A stretch of DNA of 43,470 nucleotides from an uncultured Bacteroidota bacterium (GTDB lineage Bacteria > Bacteroidota > Bacteroidia > Chitinophagales > Chitinophagaceae). Both the position numbers and the translations under genes were made by a program. Positions 25,281 to 35,000 of this stretch are shown here, one piece after another. The notes below the pieces were generated by a model, which made no database searches, had not been told where the DNA came from, and saw nothing but the letters and a program-made list of their open reading frames with translations. The stretch covers positions 1 through 43,470 of the forward strand of contig CALEZD010000109.1 of the NCBI GenBank assembly GCA_937928385.1, in the 5' to 3' direction. The stretch's first letter is position 1. Each line of letters begins with the position of its first letter.

Positions 25281-27902
25281 TTACGATAATAATGCTTTCA
25301 CCGCATCAATCACCGCCTGTAATTGGCTCACATCCTGTCCCCCTGCGGTGGCGAGTGTTTTTTGTCCGCCGCCGCCGCCTTTGATGAGCGGTGCCACCTG
25401 CTGCTTGATGATGTTGTTGGCATCCAGCCCTTTGGCAGCTACTACTTTATCATCCACACCAATGGCCACATGTGCTTTGCCGCCAATGTTGCTACACAGC
25501 ACCACGACATGGTCGTTTACATGGTGCTTGATGTCGAAGCAGAGTTTTTTCAGCGCATCTACAGAAGGAACCTCCACTATATCAGCAATGAAAGTAACAT
25601 CACCCACTACTTCGTCTTTCTTCAACACCTCGTTGCGTATGCCTACCAATTGGCGTGCTTCCAGCATCTCGGCATGTTTCTCTACCTGCGCTTTTTCTTC
25701 GTATAGTTTTTCTATGGCCTTTACAGGGTCTTTGGTGTTTTTCAACGCCTCTTTCATTTGGTGCAACAAGGAAAGGTTTTCATTGATATATCCTTCAGCC
25801 GCCTTGCCGCTTACCGCTTCTATACGGCGCACACCGGCCGCTACGGCTGTTTCGTGTTTTATTTTGAAGAAGCCTAACTGGCCTGTATTTCCCACATGTG
25901 TACCACCGCACAGTTCTATAGAGTAGTTGGGGTCTATCACTACCACACGCACTATATCCGCATATTTTTCGCCAAACAGCGCCATGGCACCCATCTTCAC
26001 GGCTTCGTCCTTAGGCATTTCTTTGATGACTACGGGATGGTTCTGCCTGATTTTTTCATTCACCATGGCTTCTATCTGTCCTATCTCTTCGTCCGTCACC
26101 TTAGCGAAATGCGAGAAGTCGAAACGCAGGTGTTCTTCATTTACCAACGAACCTTTTTGCGCTACGTGCGTACCCAATACCGTACGCAGTGCTGCGTGCA
26201 GCAGGTGGGTGGCGCTGTGATGTATCTCGGTATTGCGGCGGGTGCTTTCGTTCACCTTAGCCAGTACCTCACCCTGCAGCGATGCGGGTATTTTGGTGGT
26301 GAAGTGTATAATGAGGTCGTTCTCTTTTTTGGTATCGGTGATGAATATTTTTTCGCCACCTACCAGCAGTTCACCACGGTCGCCTACCTGGCCACCGCTC
26401 TCTGCATAGAAGGGTGTTTTGTTCAGCACCAACTGGTAAGACTCTTTGCCCTTGCCTGTTACCTTGCGGTAGCGCAGTATCTGTGCTTTGGCTTCCATGC
26501 TGTCGTAGCCTACAAAGTCAACATGTGTGCCTTCGTTTACTATTACCCAGTCTTCGGTATCGAGTGCAGTAGCTGCGCGGCTACGGTCTTTTTGTTTCTT
26601 CAGTTCGGCTTCAAAGCCTGCCAGGTCTACCGTCCAACCTTTTTCGCGGGCTATCAGTTCTGTCAGGTCTATAGGGAAACCGTAAGTATCGTTGAGCTCA
26701 AAAGCCACATTACCAGGTATGGTAGTAGTGGCAGATGAACTGGTTATTTCATCTACTTTTTTCAGACCTTTATCCAAGGTCCTCAAAAACGCTTCTTCCT
26801 CTTCCTTCACTACACGGGTTACCAGGTCTTCCTGCTTGTGCAGTTCGGGGAATACGTTTTCAAACTGCCTGCCTAGTTGTGCTATCAGCTGGTTGAGCAG
26901 GGGTTGTTTATAATCGAGGTAAGAATAATAGTACCGCACAGCCCTGCGCAGTATGCGGCGGATTACATAACCCGCACCTGTATTGCTGGGCAGTTGCCCA
27001 TCGGCTATGGTGAAAGCTATGGCGCGTATATGGTCGGCTATTACCCGGAAGGCGATATCTTCTTTACTATCCGTATAGCCGTATTTCCTGCCGGTTATCT
27101 GCTCTACTGCGCCGATGGTGCCTGTAAACAGGTCGGTATCGTAGTTGCTGCTTTTACCCTGCAATGCGCGCACCAGCCTTTCCAGGCCCATGCCGGTGTC
27201 TACGTGTTTGGTAGCAAGTTCTTCCAGTGTGCCGTCTTTTTTGCGATTGTACATCATAAAGACGTTGTTCCATATCTCTATTACCTGCGGGTGGTCTTTG
27301 TTCACCAGGTCGCGGCCGGGAATAGCTTTTCTTTCCTCCTCACTTCTCAGGTCTACATGTATCTCGCTGCAAGGGCCGCAGGGGCCGGTGTCGCCCATTT
27401 CCCAGAAGTTGTCTTTCTTGTTGCCAAATACAATATGCTCTTCCTGCACCAGTTGCCTCCAGGTGTGCAAAGCCACCTTTGCGGCGGGCAGCCCTTCTTT
27501 TTCGTCCCCTTCAAAAACGGTTACATACAGGCGGTCTTTATCCAGTTTATACACATCCGTCAGCAATTCCCAGCTCCATTCTATAGCCTGCTCTTTGAAG
27601 TAGTCGCCAAAACTCCAGTTGCCCAGCATCTCGAACATGGTATGGTGGTAGGTATCCACGCCCACCTCTTCCAGGTCGTTGTGCTTGCCGCTTACGCGCA
27701 GGCATTTCTGGGTGTTGGCCACCCGCTTGTTGGGGGCGGGCTTATTGCCCAGGAAGTAGTCTTTAAACTGGTTCATACCCGCGTTGGTAAACAGCAGGGT
27801 AGGATCGTTTTTCACCACAATAGGGGCGGAGGGGACAATAGCATGCCCTTTATTCGCGAAGAAATCTAAAAACTGTTGCCTTATCTGGTTGGCGGTAAGC
27901 AT
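25281..27902 (-). CDS. alaS: Alanyl-tRNA synthetase
   Basis: Cytosolic class II aminoacyl-tRNA synthetase that charges tRNA-Ala. At 873 residues it is full length. The catalytic core occupies residues 1-450 (FANKGHAIVPSAP, DPTLLFTNAGMNQFKDYFLG, YHHTMFEMLGNWSFGDYFK). The editing domain carries the zinc motif HHSATHLLH (about 564) with CGGTHV (about 665). The C-Ala domain ends in the Gly-rich KGGGGGQKTLATAGG. The long minus-strand frame is supported throughout. It is followed after 9 bases by a secreted-protein gene. Confidence 0.97.
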   Translation of the reverse strand: MLTANQIRQQFLDFFANKGHAIVPSAPIVVKNDPTLLFTNAGMNQFKDYFLGNKPAPNKRVANTQKCLRVSGKHNDLEEVGVDTYHHTMFEMLGNWSFGDYFKEQAIEWSWELLTDVYKLDKDRLYVTVFEGDEKEGLPAAKVALHTWRQLVQEEHIVFGNKKDNFWEMGDTGPCGPCSEIHVDLRSEEERKAIPGRDLVNKDHPQVIEIWNNVFMMYNRKKDGTLEELATKHVDTGMGLERLVRALQGKSSNYDTDLFTGTIGAVEQITGRKYGYTDSKEDIAFRVIADHIRAIAFTIADGQLPSNTGAGYVIRRILRRAVRYYYSYLDYKQPLLNQLIAQLGRQFENVFPELHKQEDLVTRVVKEEEEAFLRTLDKGLKKVDEITSSSATTTIPGNVAFELNDTYGFPIDLTELIAREKGWTVDLAGFEAELKKQKDRSRAATALDTEDWVIVNEGTHVDFVGYDSMEAKAQILRYRKVTGKGKESYQLVLNKTPFYAESGGQVGDRGELLVGGEKIFITDTKKENDLIIHFTTKIPASLQGEVLAKVNESTRRNTEIHHSATHLLHAALRTVLGTHVAQKGSLVNEEHLRFDFSHFAKVTDEEIGQIEAMVNEKIRQNHPVVIKEMPKDEAVKMGAMALFGEKYADIVRVVVIDPNYSIELCGGTHVGNTGQLGFFKIKHETAVAAGVRRIEAVSGKAAEGYINENLSLLHQMKEALKNTKDPVKAIEKLYEEKAQVEKHAEMLEARQLVGIRNEVLKKDEVVGDVTFIADIVEVPSVDALKKLCFDIKHHVNDHVVVLCSNIGGKAHVAIGVDDKVVAAKGLDANNIIKQQVAPLIKGGGGGQKTLATAGGQDVSQLQAVIDAVKALLS

Positions 27903-27925
27903 AAATATGAAATTCTATAAGGGTG

Positions 27926-27933
27926 CAAAGCTA
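27926..27933 (-). promoter_or_regulatory. Candidate -7 box of alaS
   Basis: The minus strand reads TAGCTTTG, an exact TAnnTTTG match 23 bases upstream of the alaS ATG. The -33 region is occupied by the tandem repeat at 27938-27969 instead of a TTTG element. Confidence 0.5.
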
Positions 27934-27937
27934 ATTT

Positions 27938-27969
27938 AAAAGGTTAATTGGTTAAAAGGTTAATTGGTT
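27938..27969. repeat. 16-base tandem repeat upstream of alaS
   Basis: Two perfect tandem copies of AAAAGGTTAATTGGTT, followed within 40 bases by another related TTAAAAGGTTAATAGGG. It lies just upstream of the alaS -7 box, over the area where a -33 element would sit. Confidence 0.85.
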
Positions 27970-28081
27970 AAAAAAGGACATCTTACGGGGTTAAAAGGTT
28001 AATAGGGTAATAAGGCAATAGAGGAATGAGCGGTTTTTTTGCCTGTCAGGCCTCCTGTGAGCTACGCCAAGTTGTTGTAAT

Positions 28082-28107
28082 TTGTTGTCTTTTTTCATGG
28101 ACAACAA
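28082..28107. repeat. Inverted repeat with 10-base loop
   Basis: TTGTTGTC and GACAACAA form a perfect 8-base inverted repeat around a T-rich loop, in sequence without a gene. It could be a regulatory hairpin or a leftover from a mobile element end. No further copy was seen in the window. Confidence 0.45.
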
Positions 28108-28240
28108 TCCTGTTTCCGCACATTTTGAGGTGATTTTGTTCCCGTTTTTGGTGGCAAAATGGATATATTGTTGTTTTCATGCTGTATAGTTATTTGATTA
28201 TAAATTGCTGGCATAAAGTGTTGCCAAAATGATGCCTGAT

Positions 28241-28420
28241 TTATGTTTTTTCAATTGAAGCATCGAGCTCACTGCGTTCGGTTGTTGCCGGATTTTCGGG
28301 ATAAAATTCTTTTAAGCTGGAAATAGGAGGCAATAATGCAGGTATTGAAATATAACTATACATCTTAATGGTGACTGTGTTCATGGTTGAGGTATTGGGT
28401 TTTAGTTCGTCATTTACCAT
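28241..28420 (-). CDS. Possible small protein, weak
   Basis: A 59-codon frame beginning MVNDELKPNTSTMNTVTIKM and ending IEKT before TAA. It has a mix of Pro, Thr and Ser, no hydrophobic signal and no recognised domain. It could be a chance frame or a decayed gene in the alaS/T9SS intergenic space; there is no obvious promoter or neighbour relationship. Listed because it is the only readable frame in the region. Confidence 0.15.
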   Translation of the reverse strand: MVNDELKPNTSTMNTVTIKMYSYISIPALLPPISSLKEFYPENPATTERSELDASIEKT

Positions 28421-28543
28421 AACAAAAATACGAATTTTATGTCATTTATTCAAGTAACGCCAGTCTTTAACCATGATTAGGGTGATTAATTGAATACTGT
28501 GATTTTAGTTAAATAGCGTATATTTATATACAACCTGAATCTT

Positions 28544-31297
28544 ATGAAGTACCTGCTGCCCGGTTTTTTGTTATTCCTATTATTACCGGTGTTTGTACAT
28601 GGGCAGCAAAACCATGTGCCGAACGGCAGCTTTGAGTATTATACAAGTTGCCCCGGAGGTCATAGTCAATTAGCTAATTGTATAGGGTGGCGGTCTTATG
28701 GAACTGGCACATCTGATTATTTTAACACTTGTGCTACAAATAATTTTGCCTCAGTACCAGCAAACACTTTCGGTTATCAATATCCTGCTCATGGACAAGC
28801 TTATGCTGGTGGACAGAGCTCGGCAGGCAGTACATATGTAGAATATATTGCCACAACGATTGCACCTCTGGTGGTGGGTGAAGCCTATGAGGTTTCACTG
28901 TCAATATCTGCACCAAATAATTCCTCTGTAGGAATCAACAATATTGGCGTTTTATTTTACGACAACGGGCCTACAAGTACTATTTCGAGCAGCGCGAAAA
29001 TAAATACAACACCTCAGATATCTTATGTCAGTTATGGGCCGATAATAGATACCGCTAATTGGGTACGTCTTATACAACTATTTATCGCTGATTCTGCTTA
29101 CGATAATATAGTCATTGGCGGTTTCCCTGTTTCGAACCAACAAACAGCTACAATAAATCCTAACGGTAGTTATGGCTTTTATTATTATATTGATTCAGTT
29201 GTGGTACGCCCTATCGGCAAGACAGATATTTTTTATACTGACACCTTACACTGTGCCGGTGACACAATTCGTGTACCATATCGTGTGAATATTCCAAGCT
29301 ACTTTCAAAACAACAATAACTTCACAATACAACTTTCCAATTCATCGGGTAGTTTTGTAACACCTGTTGACATTGGAGTAAAAACATCTACAAGTTCGGA
29401 TACAATTACGGCCGTTATACCTGCCAACACACCACAAGGTGCGGGCTACCGCATTCGTATGGTGGCATCAAACGGGGCAGACACTTCAGAAGGTAGTGAC
29501 AATATAAGGATAGGTAACCTGTCTTCACGAATTAAAGTATCCAACAGCCCTGTGTGTGCAGGTAGCAACCTAACTTTATTTATTTCGCCTGCTACAAATG
29601 CAACATACACATGGAACGGCCCCAATAGTTATAGTTCGTCATCCAATTCAAATTCTATAGCTAACTCTACTACTGCTATGAGCGGGGATTACTACGTTAC
29701 AGTAGCCCAATACGGCTGTATATCAAAAGACACCCTATCCGTGACCGTAAAGCCACTGCCGGCAAAACCCGTAGCCAATAACAACAGTCCGCTATGCGCA
29801 GGTGATAGTTTGCACCTCAGTTGTACCAGCAGCACCAGCGGCGTGAGCTATAGCTGGGCGGGGCCGGTAAGTTTTTCGTCATTTGCACAAGACACATCGA
29901 TTGCCAACAGCACCACTGGCATGAGTGGTGATTATATCGTAACTGCCGACCTGAATGGATGTAACAGGAAAGATACCACCACCGTATTGGTGAAGCCATT
30001 GCCTGCTGCTGTGACATTGAGCAACAACGGCCCATTATGTGCGGGTGATACGCTTCAGTTATCTTCAACAGCTTCATCAACAGGTGCTTCTTACAATTGG
30101 ACAGGGCCAGGTAGCTTTTCAGCTTCTACTCAGAATTCATCTATAGCTAATGCTGCTGCCACAGCTACAGGCTGGTATAAAATGCTGGTGGGCCTGAATG
30201 GCTGTGCTTATACTGATAGTATATACGCCACCATACACCCCATACCTGCTGTGCCTAATATCAGTTACTCCAACCCATTATGTATCGGCGAGACGCTGAA
30301 CCTGGGTACTACTACTGTTTCAGGTGCAGCTTATAGCTGGAGCGGGCCAGGTAATTTCTCTTCTTCTTCGCAAAGCCCTACACGCAGCAATATGCAGTTT
30401 AGCGATACGGGCGTATATAAACTTACAACTACTGTTAACGGCTGCACTTCGGATACTGGTACGGCTAGCATAAAAATTAACCCACTGCCCTTCGTGGTGA
30501 TATTTGCCAATCCCTCTGACAGCATTTGCCAGGGAGACAGGGTGAATTTTACAGCACTTCCTAATAATCATGGTGGTAATCCTTCTTATCAATGGTATGT
30601 CAACGCGCAGGCTGCCGGTTCGGGTACGGTTTTTTCTACTACTGCATTGAACAACCAGGATGTGGTACGCTGCGATATGACAGAGACTACCAAATGCAGT
30701 ACTCCTTATACCGACCCCAGCAATGATATAACCATGAACGTGCTGCCATGGCTGGCACCAACGGTGAGTATTTCAGTAAGCCCCAACCAGCCACTGAAAG
30801 AAAATGAATATGCGACCTTTACCGCCACTGCAACCAATGCCGGCAACAATCCACAATACCAGTGGAAACGTAATGGACAGGATATAGTGGGTGCTACAGG
30901 TGCCGTATGGAGTGCCAATACATTGAGCGACAACGATAACATCAGCGTGGCTATAGTGAGCAATTACAAATGCCCGCAGCCTACGAATGCAATCAGCAAC
31001 ACAATAGTGGTAAAAGTACTGACAGGTGTGGCAGGGCTGAATGAAATAAACGGACTTGTATTATACCCCAATCCTAACAACGGGAAATTTGTGCTGAAAG
31101 GAGAAGCCCTTACAGCCGGAGTATTGAAGATAGAAATCATCAATGCAATGGGGCAGGTGGTGTACAGGGACGAGGCGATAACGGATAATGGCAGCCTGTA
31201 CAAAGAGATAGATATGCAACAGGTGCCTATGGGTATTTATATGCTGCGTTTGTCGGGTAGTGAAGCTGAAGGTAAAATCATGTTCAGCGTGAGGTAA
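28544..31297 (+). CDS. Large T9SS-exported Ig-like repeat protein
   Basis: Secreted protein of 917 residues. Signal peptide MKYLLPGFLLFLLLPVFVHG is followed by an N-terminal domain beginning NHVPNGSFEYYTSCPGG, a pattern seen at the start of gliding/secreted proteins of the phylum. About five Ig/PKD-like repeats of 80 residues follow (from residues 326, 409, 489, 570 and 651), each with a CAGDxL-type Cys and a W-x-GP strand and closed by a GC segment. One further Ig-like domain starts near 737. A T9SS type A sorting domain is at 831-917 (LYPNPNNGKFVL, NAMGQVVYRDE, MGIYMLRLSGS). Likely adhesin or surface-layer component. It ends one base before the minus-strand LytTR gene (convergent), so the two stops nearly touch. 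Confidence 0.9.
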   Translation: MKYLLPGFLLFLLLPVFVHGQQNHVPNGSFEYYTSCPGGHSQLANCIGWRSYGTGTSDYFNTCATNNFASVPANTFGYQYPAHGQAYAGGQSSAGSTYVEYIATTIAPLVVGEAYEVSLSISAPNNSSVGINNIGVLFYDNGPTSTISSSAKINTTPQISYVSYGPIIDTANWVRLIQLFIADSAYDNIVIGGFPVSNQQTATINPNGSYGFYYYIDSVVVRPIGKTDIFYTDTLHCAGDTIRVPYRVNIPSYFQNNNNFTIQLSNSSGSFVTPVDIGVKTSTSSDTITAVIPANTPQGAGYRIRMVASNGADTSEGSDNIRIGNLSSRIKVSNSPVCAGSNLTLFISPATNATYTWNGPNSYSSSSNSNSIANSTTAMSGDYYVTVAQYGCISKDTLSVTVKPLPAKPVANNNSPLCAGDSLHLSCTSSTSGVSYSWAGPVSFSSFAQDTSIANSTTGMSGDYIVTADLNGCNRKDTTTVLVKPLPAAVTLSNNGPLCAGDTLQLSSTASSTGASYNWTGPGSFSASTQNSSIANAAATATGWYKMLVGLNGCAYTDSIYATIHPIPAVPNISYSNPLCIGETLNLGTTTVSGAAYSWSGPGNFSSSSQSPTRSNMQFSDTGVYKLTTTVNGCTSDTGTASIKINPLPFVVIFANPSDSICQGDRVNFTALPNNHGGNPSYQWYVNAQAAGSGTVFSTTALNNQDVVRCDMTETTKCSTPYTDPSNDITMNVLPWLAPTVSISVSPNQPLKENEYATFTATATNAGNNPQYQWKRNGQDIVGATGAVWSANTLSDNDNISVAIVSNYKCPQPTNAISNTIVVKVLTGVAGLNEINGLVLYPNPNNGKFVLKGEALTAGVLKIEIINAMGQVVYRDEAITDNGSLYKEIDMQQVPMGIYMLRLSGSEAEGKIMFSVR

Positions 31298-31298
31298 G

Positions 31299-32045
31299 CT
31301 AAGCATGAAATATTTCCAGGAAACGACGCTTTTTTCTTTTGGAAATGTCTATAACTGACCCCTCCGCCATGGTCACATAGCCGCCATTGCCTTTGTGGTA
31401 ATTCTGTATAAACTTCAGGTTAATAATATAAGAATGGTGTGCCCTGAAAAACTGGTCGGGCGGAAGTATTATCTCATACTCCTTCAATGGTTTTGAACTT
31501 AGATATTTATGTCCGCCCGTACAGAAAAAGTCCGTGTAAGTACCCTTCGCCTCCAGGTATATTATCTGCTCCATATCAATAAACCTGAGGCCCTCACTAT
31601 CCGGTATGGCAATTTTACCGGGATGGGCATTTGCGAAACGGTTATGTTTCAATAATGCACGGGCAGCATCCAGGTTTCTTTTATCCAAAATTCTTTCAGT
31701 AGCTCTTTGCACCGCGGTTTGCAATTCTAAAATATTGATTGGCTTGAGAATATAGTCAATAGCATCCGCTTTTATCGCCTGCAACGCGTATTCATTATAT
31801 GCTGTTGTAAAGATTATTTCCGGGCCTGGTTCGTCCAGCATATTCAGCACATCGAAACCCGTACCATCGGGCATGGCAATATCCAGGAAAACCAGGTCAG
31901 GGTTGTGCTCATTAATCATTCTTACAGCGTCGGCAACATTGTACGCCTCTGCTTCTATTTTTATGCCTTCGCAATACTTTGTTACCAGTGCTGATAGTAT
32001 TTCACGGCTCTTCAGTTCGTCGTCGACGATAATGGCTTTAATCAT
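31299..32045 (-). CDS. LytTR-family response regulator
   Basis: Response regulator of 248 residues: CheY-like receiver (1-120) with phospho-Asp in LVFLDIAMPDGTG (about residue 55), conserved FTTAYNEYALQAIKADAIDY (about 83-102), then a LytTR DNA-binding domain (about 140-245) with YLEAKGTYTDFFC and RAHHSYIINLKFI. LytTR proteins bind direct repeats upstream of extracellular-polymer, competence or surface genes. It starts three bases after the stop of the propeller kinase, which is its cognate sensor by position. Confidence 0.93.
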   Translation of the reverse strand: MIKAIIVDDELKSREILSALVTKYCEGIKIEAEAYNVADAVRMINEHNPDLVFLDIAMPDGTGFDVLNMLDEPGPEIIFTTAYNEYALQAIKADAIDYILKPINILELQTAVQRATERILDKRNLDAARALLKHNRFANAHPGKIAIPDSEGLRFIDMEQIIYLEAKGTYTDFFCTGGHKYLSSKPLKEYEIILPPDQFFRAHHSYIINLKFIQNYHKGNGGYVTMAEGSVIDISKRKKRRFLEIFHA

Positions 32046-32048
32046 AGT

Positions 32049-35000
32049 TTATGCTTTTACTGAAGGGATTACGGGTATGCTTATTTCAACTTTCGTTCCA
32101 CTTTGGGGTGGTTCTTTGTCGGTAATGGATATTTGTATATCAATGTCTTCAATAAAGTTATATGTTTTTACCCTTTCTTCAATCAATTGCACACCACGAG
32201 ATACATGTTTTTTATTTTTTCTGCTTTCAATCTTCCTTGCTTCATTTCTGCCAACACCATCATCATCTATGATGCATTTCAGCACATTGGTATTTATCAA
32301 CTGAAACTCTATACGCAAACTGCCTTTTGATGTTTTATGCACCAATCCGTGGTTGATAGCATTTTCCGTAAATGGTTGTATCAGCATAGATGGTATCTGA
32401 ATTTCACCCTTATTAATGCGCTGATCGAGTTCTATTGTATAATCAAATTTATCTTCAAACCTCAGTTTTTCCAATGACAGGTAAAGGCCGAGTTGTTCAA
32501 TTTCTGTTTCTAATGTAACGTACCTGTTCTTAGACGACTCAAGAAAAAGGCGCATAAGCCTGGCGAACCTGGTGAGATAATCATTGGCTGCGAGTTCATT
32601 ATTATGGATAACAAACTGTTGTATAGAGTTGAGCGCGTTGAAAATAAAGTGTGGATTCATCTGCGCCTGTAATGCCCGCAGTTCTAACTCTGCTATCTGT
32701 TTTTCAATTTTGTTTTGCTCCCGCTCTTTGCGCACCACCGACCGTGTTTTGTAGTATACAGCCCAGCCTGCAACAGATAATATGATTATAAACGCCAGTA
32801 TTTGCGCGACAGGGCGCTGCCATAATGCAGGTTTGATATAAAAGTCCAGAGATGCCTCTGTGTCGCTCCACTGTATGCCATCGCCACTACCCTGTACAAC
32901 AAAACTATAATGGCCCGGTTGCAGATTTGTATAGGTAGCAGATGGTTGGCTATTATCACTGTAGTTCCATTTGTCTTCAAAACCTTTGAGCATGTACCTG
33001 TACCTGTGCCTGCGTGGTTTGGTAAAATCCATGACTGCAAAGCCAATACTGATGAAATCCTGCCTGCGTGTCAGTTCGATCGTTGCATTACTATAAATGG
33101 CAGCCGAAGAATCGTGACCTGCAATTTTAAGTGATGTAATTCTTAATGGAACAGATAGCATTTTTTTTGGTTGCACGGTAAAAGGATTGAAAGCAACCAC
33201 ACCCATTTTTCCTCCCAGGAACATGTCCCCGGTGGCAGATAGCGTGAGTGCTTTAAAATTGAAATCATTACTGGCAAGCCCGTCATCTTCGCTGAAGTAT
33301 ATATAACTCCCATCAGACGGGTTGTATTTATACAACCCGTTTGTTGACCCTACCCATAGATTACCGGCATCATCGAGGGCCATAGAAGCGAGAATATCCG
33401 CCGGAAAATCAACATGCTTTATTGCCTGCAACCTGTCCTCTGATATTTCGTACAAACCTTCGCCTATCGTACCAATGTAGAGTTTCCCTTCTTTCGATTC
33501 TGCTATATTCCATACATGTAAGGGGGAATTATCACCGAAATCATACCTTTCAAAACTCAGGTTACTGATATCTTGCGGATTTATAACCCGGCATAGCCCG
33601 TAATCAGTACCCAGCCACACCTCTCCGTTCCTGTCCTGCCATATATTCCACACAGAGCTATCGCTGATACTGCCCGCAATACCCGGCAAATACTTGTAGT
33701 GGATCAGTTTCTTTGTCGCCGGATTGAAAATATACAAACCTTTAATTCTTGTTCCTATCCAGATATTACCACCTTTATCCTGATATAAAGACCAGATTTC
33801 AGCGAGCGTATCTGGCAATACGTCAGGAGCGAAGGGTATAAGCGTATTTGTTATATCATTACCTATGAATACACCCTGAGCTGTACCAAATAATATGTTA
33901 CGATCGCGGAGCTGGTACATAGTATTGACAATATATTTGTCAATTACCTTTCCCCATTTACCTTTTAAATAATAAGATGTTAACACATTATCTCCTGATA
34001 ATCTATTGACCGCATTGCCCCTGAAACCAACCCACAAGTTATTTTTATCATCAACCAATACAGAGCGAACGTAGTTATCTGTAATCCTTGCTTTCAACGG
34101 TGCTGCTGCAATCTTTCTGAATTGGTATTTATTCCTGTCTATTTTATACAAGCCCGAGTTAGTACCTAACCAGATAATACCCGATTTATCTTCCATAGCA
34201 GTATTTATAACTTCATTTCGGTTATACCAATCTACTTCGCTGATAGTAATCCTATTTTTCAATTTTCCATACGGGTCGTATTCATACAGAACACTACCAT
34301 CGCAGTATAAAAAATCCCCTTTACCGGTCAATACTATGCGGTGAAAAAGGTTGTACCCGGAATTTTCAATAGGAACAAATTGGACAACTTCCTTTTTCTC
34401 CAGGCTTATAACATAGCACCCATAATTCTCTACGAGCATTACCATTTTCGAGATGCTGTTTATTGCACCTGTCACTACCTGTTTTTTGTCGAAATCTCTT
34501 CCAGCATTCAGATATGTGGTAATGCCTTTATTAATATCATATAAAAACAAACCTCTGCCTGTCAACAATAAGAACACACTTTCTTCCACCAGCTTCATGT
34601 CGATAATATTGTCAACACCTGTATTTAGGATGGAAATACTATCTCCCCTGTAAACCAAAAGTTCACCGGCATCGTTTCCTATCCATATCGTCTTATCAAT
34701 ACTGTCCTGGTAAAAGCAGCTTAATTTGGCAGATGCTTTGCCTTTATGGGGATGCTGCCTAAAGGCATTTTTACTTTTCAAATAACAGCTTAGATTCCCC
34801 CCTCTGCTGCCTACCCATATATTGCCGTCTATGTCCTCAAACAATGCTTCGTAAAACCAATTGATTTTTCCTGCCTCGCCAAATACATTATTAAACCCTT
34901 TTAGTTTATTTCCATCGTACCTGCATAGCCCCCCATGCGTACCAATCCATAGAAATCCCTCCCTGTCCTGCAACAAGGATTGTACGGTATTATGCGGCAA

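Larger units (their letters stand above)
27970..28543. other. Intergenic stretch between alaS and the Ig-like T9SS gene
   Basis: No convincing gene. It holds the tail of the GGTTAA repeat words, a tight palindrome GCCTGTCAGGC (28041-28051), an inverted repeat TTGTTGTC / GACAACAA (28082-28089 and 28100-28107, 10-base loop) and a weak 59-codon minus-strand frame (28241-28420). At its end, TATATTTA at 28519-28526 (one mismatch from TAnnTTTG) lies 18 bases before the T9SS gene start and may be its promoter. Confidence 0.5.

Noticed and set aside
26877..27869. 330-codon plus-strand frame opposite alaS
   Set aside because: It is the antisense shadow of the well-conserved alaS frame, with Cys/His/Tyr-rich low-quality protein composition.
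28041..28051. GCCTGTCAGGC as a terminator
   Set aside because: The T-run is before it on the plus strand and no A-run partner or gene end fits on either strand.
28325..28368. AGGAGG followed by an ATG and ten codons on the plus strand
   Set aside because: The frame is too short to be a gene, and Bacteroidota rarely use strong Shine-Dalgarno sites.
27903..28543. tRNA or CRISPR in the alaS-T9SS gap
   Set aside because: No cloverleaf-like arms or regularly spaced repeats with unique spacers were seen; only a two-unit tandem repeat.
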